A DNA stretch of 64,000 bases from Paenibacillaceae bacterium (GTDB lineage Bacteria > Bacillota > Bacilli > Paenibacillales > Paenibacillaceae), in NCBI GenBank assembly GCA_900766135.1, contig CAAFUF010000029.1, forward strand, positions 248,001 to 312,000. The letters are read 5' to 3'. A program made the position numbers and the translations under genes. Positions 36,075 through 43,743 of the stretch are shown in pieces. The number at the start of each line of letters is the position of its first letter. Positions within the stretch are counted from its first letter, which is position 1. The notes below the pieces were generated by a model, which was not told the origin of the DNA, searched no databases, and was given only the letters and a program-made list of their open reading frames with translations.

Positions 36075-36840
36075 GAAGATTCCCTCCTTTATTCGCGTAA
36101 GCACGGACCCACTCCATGCTGGTTTTGATGCTGTCCAGCGAATCTCCGGCGCAATAATCCTGCTCCACGATCAGCCATTCGGCCCCCGCCGCGATGGCAG
36201 CGTCCCCGATGGCCGTAATGGCGATTTCTCCCTTGCCCAGTTCAACCGTTTCCGGCGAGCCGTCCGCCTTCTTAATCAAGTCCTTCCAGTGCACCAGCGG
36301 CAACCGCCCCTGATATGTGGCGATATATTCCAGCGGATTCGCCCCGGCAAAGGCAACCCAGCAGGAGTCGAGTTCAACCTGCAGCAAGGATTCGGGCACT
36401 TGCTCGTAAATCGCGTCAAGCACCGGCTTGCCGTCATGCTGCAATGTCAACTCAAAATCATGGTTATGATAGCAAAGCACTAACTCTTCCGTTTTGCAGC
36501 GTTCGCCGAATATTTTCAAATCTTCGATGATTTCCGGCCAACGGTTGCGGTCCTCCTCCGCCAAATACGGAACGATGATATAGCGGCTGCCAATCGCTTT
36601 ATTGAAGGCCAATTCCTCTTCCAAGGCTTCCTTCAGCCGATGATACGGGGTGTGCGCGCCGATCGCGGACAATCCCGTTTCCCGCAGGATTTCCTGCACC
36701 TGCTCTACCGTGCGGCCGTAAAAACCGGCAAACTCCACGCCTTTATAGCCAAGCGCCGCTACCTTGCGCAGCGTCCCTTCAAAATCCTTTTCCAAATGAT
36801 CCCTTACCGTATACAACTGCAAACCGACCTGCGTCATCAT
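36067..36840 (-). CDS. Sugar phosphate isomerase/epimerase (xylose isomerase-like TIM barrel)
   Basis: 257 residues. The N-terminus VGLQLYTVRDHLEKDFEGTLRKVAALGYKGVEFAGFYG is typical. A metal-ligand pattern follows: LCYHNHDFEL, LLQVELDSCWVAFAGANP, VHWKDL and WLIVEQDYC. It likely isomerises or dehydrates a keto-inositol or sugar acid that the neighbouring oxidoreductase makes or uses. It is the first gene of the two-gene operon. The start is one of two adjacent ATGs behind GATGAGGTGAACAA. Confidence 0.92.
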   Translation of the reverse strand: MMTQVGLQLYTVRDHLEKDFEGTLRKVAALGYKGVEFAGFYGRTVEQVQEILRETGLSAIGAHTPYHRLKEALEEELAFNKAIGSRYIIVPYLAEEDRNRWPEIIEDLKIFGERCKTEELVLCYHNHDFELTLQHDGKPVLDAIYEQVPESLLQVELDSCWVAFAGANPLEYIATYQGRLPLVHWKDLIKKADGSPETVELGKGEIAITAIGDAAIAAGAEWLIVEQDYCAGDSLDSIKTSMEWVRAYANKGGNLHV

Positions 36841-37024
36841 TTGTTCACCTCATCCATAGTCGTGGTATAACCTGGAACTCCGCTCATGCCAAGTTGACAG
36901 CCAACCCATTTGAAGCGCTTTCCAAGTACCATGGTATTTCAAAACGCTCCATTGTAAAATGAATAATATGATTGAAACATGAACAATCTGGTCTTTATTT
37001 TTAAGGACCCTGTGGAGGACACCC

Positions 37025-37849
37025 ATGAATGAAGATGCAAACCTGCAAATTTTGCATGCCGGCTATGCCTTGCACCGCAAGCCGTTCCACACGACGCAAC
37101 CGGACGGACACGAAAATTACCTGATTCGCCTGCAGACGCTGGGCAAATGTCGTTCGCGGTTAAACGGGCGGCTGGAGCTGCTGGAGCCCGGCGATTTGCT
37201 GCTGTTTGCTCCGGGGGATCCCTACGAGCTGAGAATCGAGGCTGAACCTGGAGGCACCGGCGATACGGCGGTTTCCAGCGGAGACTATTACATTTTTCTG
37301 TCCGGGGAATGGATTGAAACCTGGTGGCGCCGCCGGCCGCTCCCCCATCGCTTGAAGGTCCCTTTGTCCGAGGGCATCGTTGGGGCTTTCCGGCAGATCA
37401 TGCTGGAGCAGCGCCGGATCTCCAATCCGGCGCCGGAAATATCCGGGTATTACTTGAAAATCCTGTGCCTGGAGATCGAACGGAATTTGCTGGAGCAGCC
37501 GCAGCCCGCCTATCCTACCTATCTTGCCCACCGCCTGAAAAATTATATTGAAGAAAACGCGTCCTCTGCCTTTAAGCTGGAGGATGCCGCTACCCACGTC
37601 GGCATCAGCGTATCGCGGGCCGTGCATCTGTTCAAACAGGCGTTTGGCACCAGCATGATACAGTACACGCTCGAAGTGCGGCTGAACATGGCGCGGGAAC
37701 GGATTATCTTCAGCCCGTTGTCGCTTGAGCATGTCGCGGAAAGCTCGGGTTTTCCCAGCTACAACTATTTCCATAAAGTATTCCGCAAACGGTTTGGCAT
37801 GTCTCCCAAGCAATTTCGCCAAACCGCCCGGGATAACGGCGGCGCTTGA
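37025..37849 (+). CDS. AraC-family transcriptional regulator
   Basis: 274 residues. A cupin-like N-terminal ligand domain (about 20-150: LLEPGDLLLFAPGDPYEL) precedes two HTH motifs: KLEDAATHVGISVSRAVHLFKQAFG and SLEHVAESSGFPSYNYFHKVFRKRFGMSPKQFR. It is divergent from the oxidoreductase/isomerase operon, with 184 bases between starts, and probably activates that operon in response to its sugar substrate. The start ATG follows GGAGGACACCC. Confidence 0.92.
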   Translation: MNEDANLQILHAGYALHRKPFHTTQPDGHENYLIRLQTLGKCRSRLNGRLELLEPGDLLLFAPGDPYELRIEAEPGGTGDTAVSSGDYYIFLSGEWIETWWRRRPLPHRLKVPLSEGIVGAFRQIMLEQRRISNPAPEISGYYLKILCLEIERNLLEQPQPAYPTYLAHRLKNYIEENASSAFKLEDAATHVGISVSRAVHLFKQAFGTSMIQYTLEVRLNMARERIIFSPLSLEHVAESSGFPSYNYFHKVFRKRFGMSPKQFRQTARDNGGA

Positions 37850-37870
37850 CGCTTAAGGCCGTAAAATGCA

Positions 37871-37916
37871 AACAACGCCGCAGCAGCCTCTAGAATCGGC
37901 CGCCCGCGGCGTTGTT
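37871..37916. terminator. Bidirectional terminator between the AraC gene and terC
   Basis: AACAACGCCGC and GCGGCGTTGTT are perfect 11-base arms around a GC-rich loop. CTTTC follows on the plus strand and TTTGCATTTT on the minus strand. The flanking genes are convergent. Confidence 0.8.
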
Positions 37917-37933
37917 CTTTCACTTCTTGAGCT

Positions 37934-38629
37934 TTATCCTCCGTTGGTTTGCGGCACGCCTTGGCGAAGACGCGCTTTGCGTTTCTTCATTTGGGTACCA
38001 AGCAGCACAACCGCCACAATGACGAGGATCTCGAACCCGTATTTGATCCAAGGGCTGGCGAACCAATCGTGAATCAGCGGCTCTTCGACGATCATCTTAG
38101 CCGAAGTCCAAGCCAGCACGGCCGCCCCGATCGTGATGACGAGCGGAAAACGTTCGGTCAGCTTCAGGATCATCGTGCTGCCCCACACCATGATCGGTAC
38201 GGAAACGGCCAGCCCGATAACCACCAGGAGAAAATCCCCGTGTGCGGCTCCGGCTACGGCAAGCACGTTGTCAAGGCCCATCATGGCATCGGCGATGATG
38301 ATCGTGCGGATTGCGGCCCACATCTGGTTACCTGCCTTAATTTCGTGGTTTTTCTCCTCGACCAGCAATTTATAAGCGATCCAGACTAGGGCAAGGCCGC
38401 CGGCGAGACGCAGGCCCGGGATGTTGAGCAACTGCACGACGAGCAGCGTCATGATCACTCGAATCACGATCGCGCCCACGGTCCCCCATATAATGACTTT
38501 CTTCTGTTCCTGGTGCGGCACGTTTCGGGCAGCAAGCCCGATCACGATCGCATTATCCCCTGCTAGGACGAGGTCAATCAAGACGATGGATAATAAGGCC
38601 ATCCAAAATTCCGGCGAAAATAATTCCAT
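37934..38629 (-). CDS. TerC-family integral membrane protein, probable manganese exporter
   Basis: 231 residues with about seven hydrophobic segments. TerC signatures are LIDLVLAGDNAIVIGLAARNVP and IIIADAMMGLDNVLAVAGAAHGD, each with the conserved Asp/Asn pair. Bacillus relatives (YjbE/YceF type) export or deliver manganese. A yybP-ykoY manganese riboswitch directly upstream supports that role. The start ATG follows GAAAGGGGAGAGAAT. Confidence 0.9.
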   Translation of the reverse strand: MELFSPEFWMALLSIVLIDLVLAGDNAIVIGLAARNVPHQEQKKVIIWGTVGAIVIRVIMTLLVVQLLNIPGLRLAGGLALVWIAYKLLVEEKNHEIKAGNQMWAAIRTIIIADAMMGLDNVLAVAGAAHGDFLLVVIGLAVSVPIMVWGSTMILKLTERFPLVITIGAAVLAWTSAKMIVEEPLIHDWFASPWIKYGFEILVIVAVVLLGTQMKKRKARLRQGVPQTNGG

Positions 38630-38779
38630 ATTCTCTCCCCTTTCTCATTTTCCATGCAGCGGACCCATTCTTTTCGGAAAAAGCCTTGCGATCGATCGCC
38701 GGCTGCCCTAACGATAGTGTAACTGGCCTGCGGACAATTGATGCGGCCGGGGATACGGGAACAATCCCCATCCGGATCC

Positions 38780-38814
38780 AAAAAAAATACGCCGTGTCCG
38801 TATTGGGCACGACG
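38780..38814 (-). terminator. Second terminator in the terC leader
   Basis: On the minus strand CGTCGTGCCC and GGACACGGCG arms around a 5-base loop are followed by TATTTTTTTTGG. It lies about 20 bases after the riboswitch terminator and before terC. The leader thus carries tandem terminators. Confidence 0.7.
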
Positions 38815-38827
38815 CAATTTATGCATC

Positions 38828-38953
38828 AAAAAAGACCTTTACCCAATACTCGCTACGGGCAAAGGTCTCGCTAACAACAGTTCGTTGCCAATAAAGCCGG
38901 GGGTATGTATAACTCCCGTAATGACGACTTTATTGTAGCAGCTACTCCCCTTT
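38828..38953 (-). promoter_or_regulatory. yybP-ykoY manganese riboswitch with expression-platform terminator
   Basis: On the minus strand the aptamer starts AAAGGGGAGTAGC (38941-38953), continues AAAGTCGTCA and CCCCGGCTTTATTGG, and ends TAGCGAGACCTTT (near 38861). These are the conserved P1 and metal-site loop sequences of the yybP-ykoY class. The same AGACCTTT also pairs with AAAGGTCT in a hairpin followed by TTTTTGATG (38828-38868). Forming P1 with manganese should therefore prevent termination and turn terC on. The TATAAT (extended with TGC) at 38980-38985 is a likely promoter. Confidence 0.93.
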
Positions 38954-39025
38954 GGGAACCATGCATGTTTAATGGAATCATTATAGCACGTACTTCGGGA
39001 GAGCACCAGCCTTTTATGCCGGCGT

Positions 39026-39054
39026 TTGGGATTTGTTGCAAAAACAAGTATAAT
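39026..39054 (+). promoter_or_regulatory. Promoter of msrAB
   Basis: TTGGGA (39026-39031), a 17-base spacer and TATAAT (39049-39054) lie 25 bases upstream of the msrAB start. It is divergent from the terC riboswitch promoter at 38980-38985. Confidence 0.7.
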
Positions 39055-39078
39055 AAAAAGCGAAACGGAGGGATCACA

Positions 39079-40059
39079 ATGAGTCCAGCGTCAAATTCCA
39101 ATGTCAAACTGGCCACTTTTGCCGGTGGCTGCTTCTGGTGCATGGTATCGCCATTCGAGGAGCTGCCCGGCATTCACGGCATTATATCCGGATATACCGG
39201 CGGTCATACGGTAAATCCTACCTACGAGCAGGTTTGCGCCGGACATACCGGCCACTACGAAGCCGTGCAAATTACGTACGACCCGGCCGTGTTTCCTTAC
39301 CGCAAGCTGCTGGAGCTATACTGGCAGCAGATCGACCCGACGGACGAGGGCGGCCAATTTCATGATCGCGGCGATTCGTACCGCACCGTGATATTTTACC
39401 ATGACGAGCAGCAGCGCCTGGAAGCCGAGGCCTCCAAGCAGGAGCTTGCGCAAAGCGGCCGCTTCGACAAGCCGATCGTCACCCCGATTTTGCCGGCGGC
39501 GCCTTTTTATCCTGCCGAGGAATACCATCAGCAATACCATAAGAAAAATCCGGGGCATTACAAGCTCTACCGCAAAGGCTCCGGCCGCGAGGATTTCCTG
39601 GAACGTCACTGGTCCGGTCCGGAGGATCGGGAGGATCTGAAACGCCGGCTGACGCCGATGCAATATGAGGTGACGCAAAATAACGCGACCGAGCGTCCCT
39701 TTACGGGCGAGTATTGGGATCATGAGGAAGAGGGCATTTACGTCGATGTCGTCTCCGGCGAACCGCTGTTCAGCTCCCGCGACAAATACGACGCCGGCTG
39801 CGGTTGGCCCAGCTTTACGCGCCCGCTCCGCAGCTACCATATCAAGGAAAAAACCGACACCAGCCACTCCATGATCCGCACCGAAGTGCGCAGCCGGCTG
39901 GGCGATTCCCATCTCGGCCACGTCTTCGAAGACGGACCGGAACCGACGGGTCTTCGATATTGCATCAATTCCGCGGCGCTCCGCTTCGTGCCGAAGGCCG
40001 ATCTGGAGAAGGAAGGCTACGGGGAGTATCTCTATCTTTTCGAGGACACGCACGAATAA
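39079..40059 (+). CDS. msrAB: Bifunctional peptide methionine sulfoxide reductase MsrA/MsrB
   Basis: About 326 residues. The N-terminal MsrA domain has TFAGGCFWCMVSPFEELPG with the catalytic Cys and the ISGYTGG loop. The C-terminal MsrB domain has FTGEYWDHEEEGIYVDVVSGEPLF, CGWPSFTRPL and the catalytic RYCINSAALRF. The zinc-binding cysteines of many MsrB proteins are absent (VDVVSGEP in place of a CXXC). It reduces both epimers of oxidised methionine, in proteins, with thioredoxin. The ATG at 39079 follows CGGAGGGATCACA; the frame continues upstream into the riboswitch region and is not used. A good promoter lies just upstream. Confidence 0.94.
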   Translation: MSPASNSNVKLATFAGGCFWCMVSPFEELPGIHGIISGYTGGHTVNPTYEQVCAGHTGHYEAVQITYDPAVFPYRKLLELYWQQIDPTDEGGQFHDRGDSYRTVIFYHDEQQRLEAEASKQELAQSGRFDKPIVTPILPAAPFYPAEEYHQQYHKKNPGHYKLYRKGSGREDFLERHWSGPEDREDLKRRLTPMQYEVTQNNATERPFTGEYWDHEEEGIYVDVVSGEPLFSSRDKYDAGCGWPSFTRPLRSYHIKEKTDTSHSMIRTEVRSRLGDSHLGHVFEDGPEPTGLRYCINSAALRFVPKADLEKEGYGEYLYLFEDTHE

Positions 40060-40080
40060 CATTGCTATATACCGGAACAA

Positions 40081-40107
40081 GGCTGCCGTATCCCGGCAGC
40101 CTTGTTC
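40081..40107 (+). terminator. Intrinsic terminator of msrAB
   Basis: GGCTGCCGTATCCCGGCAGCC followed by TTGTTCTTTTT, 21 bases after the stop codon. Confidence 0.85.
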
Positions 40108-40122
40108 TTTTTCCCAGGTTCC

Positions 40123-40794
40123 CTATTCCTCGCCCTGCTCTATTCCGGCCTTCTTACGAGCGCGAAACCGCCGCACCTTCATCAGGTTGCCGCACATCTT
40201 ATCATCGCAGTATTTCTTCGTTCGGTTGCGCGTGTCATCATAAAAAATCCAGCGGCAATCGGAATTATCGCATACCCGAATCCGCCCTGCCTCTCCTCCG
40301 ATCAGCGTCTCGCCGAAGCTTGAGGCGATCTCTGCCCGCACATGGTGCCAATCCTCCGTCATCGGAATATATTCCAGCCGGACGTTCCCGGGTCCGCCGA
40401 TCAAACGGCGGGTTACCGCATCCGGCGCCAGATGCTCGTTTAGAAGCCGCCAATCCCCTTCCTCCATTTCCCCGCCCTCTGCCAATTCGACTGCCAGTGC
40501 GCGAAGCTGTTCCCGAAAACGGCGCATCGCCTTAACATCCTCCGCAGGCATGGGTACCGGTGCGGCCAAATGCCAATCGCGAAGGAGTCGTTCCTGCCAG
40601 GCCGGCTTCTCCAGCCGATCTTCGCTGCGTCCGCTCCCCCGCCAATCGTGCCACTCACTATTCAGAAAATCGCTCCACAATGTCTCCAATTCTGAAAGCC
40701 TCCAAGAATGTAACGATCTAAATATGATTTTAATAGTTACATCCAGTTCATCTTCTGCTACACTATCATTGTAACCCTTTAAAATCGAATTCAC
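40123..40794 (-). CDS. CGNR zinc-finger (ABATE-type) putative stress regulator
   Basis: Up to 223 residues. The C-terminus carries a CGNR-type zinc finger: RIRVCDNSDCRWIFYDDTRNRTKKYCDDKMCGNLMKVRRFR, with four cysteines. The fourth position reads CGNL rather than CGNR. The N-terminal ABATE-like helical domain is less conserved. The family is thought to bind DNA as a stress regulator, but this is not proven. The start is uncertain: the first ATG lies inside one arm of an inverted-repeat operator and a TACAAT -10-like box lies downstream of it, so a later TTG may be used. It is divergent from a DinB gene. Confidence 0.78.
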   Translation of the reverse strand: MNSILKGYNDSVAEDELDVTIKIIFRSLHSWRLSELETLWSDFLNSEWHDWRGSGRSEDRLEKPAWQERLLRDWHLAAPVPMPAEDVKAMRRFREQLRALAVELAEGGEMEEGDWRLLNEHLAPDAVTRRLIGGPGNVRLEYIPMTEDWHHVRAEIASSFGETLIGGEAGRIRVCDNSDCRWIFYDDTRNRTKKYCDDKMCGNLMKVRRFRARKKAGIEQGEE

Positions 40795-40802
40795 CAGTTA
40801 CA
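40709..40802. promoter_or_regulatory. Two TGTAAC-N21-GTTACA inverted repeats between the CGNR and DinB genes
   Basis: TGTAAC (40709-40714) faces GTTACA (40736-40741), and TGTAAC (40770-40775) faces GTTACA (40797-40802). Both pairs have exactly 21 intervening bases. The second pair extends to 11 bases (ATCATTGTAAC/GTTACAATGAT). They lie in the start region shared by the divergent genes and look like operators, perhaps for the CGNR protein itself. Confidence 0.6.
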
Positions 40803-40822
40803 ATGATGAGGGAGGAACTCGG

Positions 40823-41311
40823 ATGAGCGTAAGTGCCACGGATTTGCTGGTAGTGCAGAAGGACAATGCCTGGGAGATTGAGGAATGGATCGTTCCCTTG
40901 TCGACGGCATTGGCAGGTTTGACCGCCGCGCAAGCGGTCTGGGCTCCGCCGGGAGGCGGCAACACCATCTGGCAAACGGTCAATCACATCAATTATTATA
41001 ACGGGCGGATGCTTAGCCGCCTAAAAGGGATTGAGCCGGGCGCTCGCGTGGAAACCAACGAGGAGACCTTCGCCGTTACCGGCGTGAAGGCGGACGAAGC
41101 GGCGTGGACAGACGTGTTGGCCGAAACAAAGCGGATTCAGCTGGAATTGCGCGAAGTGATCGCTTCTCTAACCAATGAAGACCTGGAAGCCCCTTACGCG
41201 ACAACGAACGAACCGGTCGGACGCGAGTTATCCCGCTGGATGCTGCACGACGCCTACCATGCGGGACAAATCGTGCTGATCCGCAGGCAGCAGGGATCTT
41301 GGAGATCCTAA
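40823..41311 (+). CDS. DinB-family metal-dependent protein
   Basis: 162 residues in a DinB/DUF664 four-helix pattern. Candidate metal-binding histidines lie in IWQTVNHINYYNGRM and in MLHDAYHAGQIVLIRRQ. Family members act as thiol transferases or hydrolases, and many are damage- or stress-induced; the substrate here is unknown. It is divergent from the CGNR-type gene and shares an operator region with it. The start ATG follows GGGAGGAACTCGG. Confidence 0.88.
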   Translation: MSVSATDLLVVQKDNAWEIEEWIVPLSTALAGLTAAQAVWAPPGGGNTIWQTVNHINYYNGRMLSRLKGIEPGARVETNEETFAVTGVKADEAAWTDVLAETKRIQLELREVIASLTNEDLEAPYATTNEPVGRELSRWMLHDAYHAGQIVLIRRQQGSWRS

Positions 41312-41321
41312 AGAATCAAAA

Positions 41322-41354
41322 AAAACGGCCCGAGCCTTAAGCTCGAGCCGTTTT
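41322..41354. terminator. Bidirectional terminator between the DinB and YitT genes
   Basis: AAAACGGC...GCCGTTTT with an inner CGAGC/GCTCG pair around a TTAA loop. T tracts follow on both strands. The flanking genes are convergent. Confidence 0.85.
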
Positions 41355-41999
41355 CTCTTTCATCGGGTAAGGCAGACGCATCGGCGTCAGCTGTCCCTGA
41401 CCGTAATGGACGGTCCAGGTAATCATTTTGCCGGCGATCAGCACCGCCAATATCGTAAACATCGTTTCTTTGAAGGGGAGATATAACAAGGAGACCGTCA
41501 GCACGACCGCATCCATGATGATAAACATCGTACCGATTTTAATGCCGGACCACTGGCTTAGCAGCATGGACAAAATATCGTCCCCGCCGCTCGCCCCGCC
41601 TGCCCGCAACACGAGCCCCGCGCCGAATCCGGTGAGGAGACCCGACAATAACGCGGCCAACGGCAGATTGCCTTGCAGGTTCATCGTTAGCGGCGAGTAT
41701 TGCTCGCACAGCTCGTAAACCAGCGAAAACGTCAGCGAAGCCACGATCGTATGGATCACGAACTTATGGCCTTTCAGCCACCAAGCGAGTATCACGATCG
41801 GCAAATCCAATGCGATCACGGTTAAGGCCGGAGGCAAGTTAAACAAGTATTTGCCAAGCAATGCCAAGCCGACAAATCCGCCTTCCGACAATCCGTTCTG
41901 AAAATTGATGTGATAATACGTAAACGCCAATAGACTAGACCCAGCCAGCATCGTCAATAATCGAGTGCCATACGTTTGCCATCTTGCTTTTGTCCTCAT
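41337..41999 (-). CDS. YitT-family membrane protein
   Basis: 220 residues with five or six hydrophobic segments. The DUF161/YitT pattern is present: FQNGLSEGGFVGLALLGKYLF, and LRAGGASGGDDILSMLLSQWSGIKIG with the conserved GGASGG loop. The usual C-terminal DUF2179 domain is missing, which makes it a short form. Its function is unknown. The start ATG follows AAGAGGGATTCCAA. The 445-base region upstream holds possible RNA structure of no class I recognise. Confidence 0.85.
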   Translation of the reverse strand: MRTKARWQTYGTRLLTMLAGSSLLAFTYYHINFQNGLSEGGFVGLALLGKYLFNLPPALTVIALDLPIVILAWWLKGHKFVIHTIVASLTFSLVYELCEQYSPLTMNLQGNLPLAALLSGLLTGFGAGLVLRAGGASGGDDILSMLLSQWSGIKIGTMFIIMDAVVLTVSLLYLPFKETMFTILAVLIAGKMITWTVHYGQGQLTPMRLPYPMKEKTARA

Positions 42000-42364
42000 T
42001 TGGAATCCCTCTTATCGTAGTTTGGTTGACCATCCGGCAACACCCTACGGAGTGAGTCCATGAGGAGTTCATCCTTCGCATGATTTCACGCTTCTTTCGT
42101 AGGTTTGTCGCCGATTTACCGACTAGCTACGAAAGGAGCTAAGTATAAGAGAGATCACAACGTTTCCAAATCGTCCTTTGGGATTTCGTCCTTCGGGGAC
42201 ACATGGTATCCTGATCCTTTCTGTTAGAATTTCTTCTATTCATATTATACCACAAAGCGAATCATGACTGCACATTATCGCCGACAAGCTTTTTTATTTT
42301 TGAACGCATAATGTGATACTTGTCATTGCATTTTAGTAACAGTTCACATTTTGGCAATTTTCAT
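42000..42364. other. Intergenic region between YitT and hmp with possible structured leader
   Basis: No gene is seen. A perfect 9-base stem CTTTCGTAG/CTACGAAAG (42094-42102 with 42127-42135) encloses a GTCG/CGAC stem, and GGAT...ATCC arms occur near 42179-42211. Read toward YitT this could be an untranslated leader; I could not match it to a known riboswitch. Near 42311 TGTGATACTTGTCATT is a weak FNR-like match. Confidence 0.5.
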
Positions 42365-42407
42365 TGTGACGAAAGTCACCTTTTTGCATGTGGACGCTCC
42401 CTATACT
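42365..42407 (+). promoter_or_regulatory. hmp promoter with FNR-like site
   Basis: TGTGACGAAAGTCACC (42365-42380) fits TGTGA-N6-TCACA with one mismatch. TATACT (42402-42407) gives a start near 42414, so the site is centred 41.5 bases upstream. An NsrR or ResD contribution, as known for Bacillus hmp, cannot be judged. Confidence 0.75.
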
Positions 42408-42444
42408 GAGGTGGAACGAAATTTCCGAGAAAGAGGGTTCACCG

Positions 42445-43659
42445 ATGCTTGACACGAGAACGATCGAAGTCATTAAATCTACCGTACCGGTACTGGAAGT
42501 TCATGGACAAACGATTACGAAAACCTTCTATCAGACCATGTTTAAAAATCACCCCGAGCTGCTGAACGTATTCAACCACGCCAATCAACGCCAAGGAAAA
42601 CAACCTACGGCGCTGGCCAATGCGGTTTATGCCGCCGCCGCCCACATCGACCGTCTGGAAGAGATTCTCCCGGTCGTTCGCGGCATTGCCCAGAAGCACC
42701 GGGCGCTCGGGATCCAGCCCGAACATTACCCCATCGTCGGCGAGAACCTGCTGGCCGCCATCAAGACCGTGCCTGGCGACGCCGCAACCGAAGAGATCCT
42801 CGATGCCTGGGGCAAGGCGTACGGCGTGATTGCCGACGTATTCATCAGCGTGGAAGCCGAGATGTACCGTGAGGCGGAGGAGAAAAAAGGCGGTTGGCGC
42901 GGATTCCGCCGCTTTATCGTCGACCGCAAGATCAAGGAGAGCGATGTGATCACTTCGTTTTACCTGAAGCCGGAAGACGGCCAAGCGATCGCTTCCTATG
43001 AACCGGGACAATATATTACCGTCCGCGTGAAACCGGAGGGACAGGAATTTACCCATCTGCGCCATTACAGCTTGTCTACGGCACCGGGTCAGCCGTATTA
43101 CCGGATATCGGTGAAAAGGGAAGATGCCGCCGATGATCGTCCGGCAGGCGTCGTATCTACCTATTTGCACACCCGCATCGGAGAAGGCGACGTGCTGGAG
43201 CTTAGCGCGCCGGCCGGCGATTTCACGCTGGATCCATCGCAGAACCTGCCGCTCGTGCTGCTGAGCGGCGGCGTTGGCCTCACGCCGATGGTGAGCATGC
43301 TGGAAACGGCGCTGCAAAGCGGTGCCAAGCGAGACATCGTCTATGTCCACGCCGCCCGCAGCGTCCAGCATCACGCGATGAAAGAGCATATTGCCGAGCT
43401 CGCGCGGACGCACGATAACCTGCGCGCCTATACCGTCTACGAAACCCCGGAAACCGGCGAAAGCAGCGATAAAACCGGCTACATCGACCTGCCTTGGCTG
43501 AAGACGGTCGCGGAGGCCGACAGCGACTTTTATTTCTGCGGCCCGGTTCCGTTCATGAAGGCGGTTCGTCGCGCCTTGAAGGATTGGGGCGTACCGGACG
43601 AACGGATTCACTTTGAATTTTTCGGGCCGGCGGACAGCCTGGAGGATACGATCAGCTAA
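42445..43659 (+). CDS. hmp: Flavohaemoglobin (nitric oxide dioxygenase)
   Basis: About 404 residues. The globin domain has the proximal His in GIAQKHRALGIQPEHY and distal-side residues in KTFYQTMFKNHPEL. The ferredoxin-reductase half has the FAD motif LRHYSLSTAP and NAD motifs LLSGGVGLTPMVSML and DFYFCGPVPFMKAV. It oxidises nitric oxide to nitrate with NADPH and oxygen, protecting a cell that reduces nitrite. The ATG at 42445 follows GAAAGAGGGTTCACCG. A longer frame to 42388 is rejected because the -10 box lies within it. Confidence 0.96.
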   Translation: MLDTRTIEVIKSTVPVLEVHGQTITKTFYQTMFKNHPELLNVFNHANQRQGKQPTALANAVYAAAAHIDRLEEILPVVRGIAQKHRALGIQPEHYPIVGENLLAAIKTVPGDAATEEILDAWGKAYGVIADVFISVEAEMYREAEEKKGGWRGFRRFIVDRKIKESDVITSFYLKPEDGQAIASYEPGQYITVRVKPEGQEFTHLRHYSLSTAPGQPYYRISVKREDAADDRPAGVVSTYLHTRIGEGDVLELSAPAGDFTLDPSQNLPLVLLSGGVGLTPMVSMLETALQSGAKRDIVYVHAARSVQHHAMKEHIAELARTHDNLRAYTVYETPETGESSDKTGYIDLPWLKTVAEADSDFYFCGPVPFMKAVRRALKDWGVPDERIHFEFFGPADSLEDTIS

Positions 43660-43688
43660 CTATATTTCATCTCCATTCGGAGACGCGC

Positions 43689-43729
43689 AAAAGCGCGGAC
43701 ACAGGATTCCTCCCGTTGTCCGCGCTTTT
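43689..43729. terminator. Bidirectional terminator between hmp and the Crp/Fnr gene
   Basis: AAAAGCGCGGACA and TGTCCGCGCTTTT are perfect 13-base arms around a 15-base loop. It separates convergent genes. Confidence 0.88.
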
Positions 43730-43743
43730 GTCATGTAATCCGG

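Noticed and set aside
36910..36923. TTGAAGCGCTTTCC between the isomerase and the AraC gene as a cre site
   Set aside because: The centre fits but three of 14 consensus positions mismatch, including the second and last bases. It might equally be an AraC half-site; not strong enough to list.
38905..39078. N-terminal extension of MsrAB from an upstream ATG
   Set aside because: It would overlap the manganese riboswitch and both divergent promoters, and the predicted residues do not resemble MsrA.
42388..42444. Longer N-terminus for Hmp from the ATG at 42388
   Set aside because: The TATACT promoter hexamer and expected transcription start lie inside this extension, and the strong ribosome binding site precedes the ATG at 42445.
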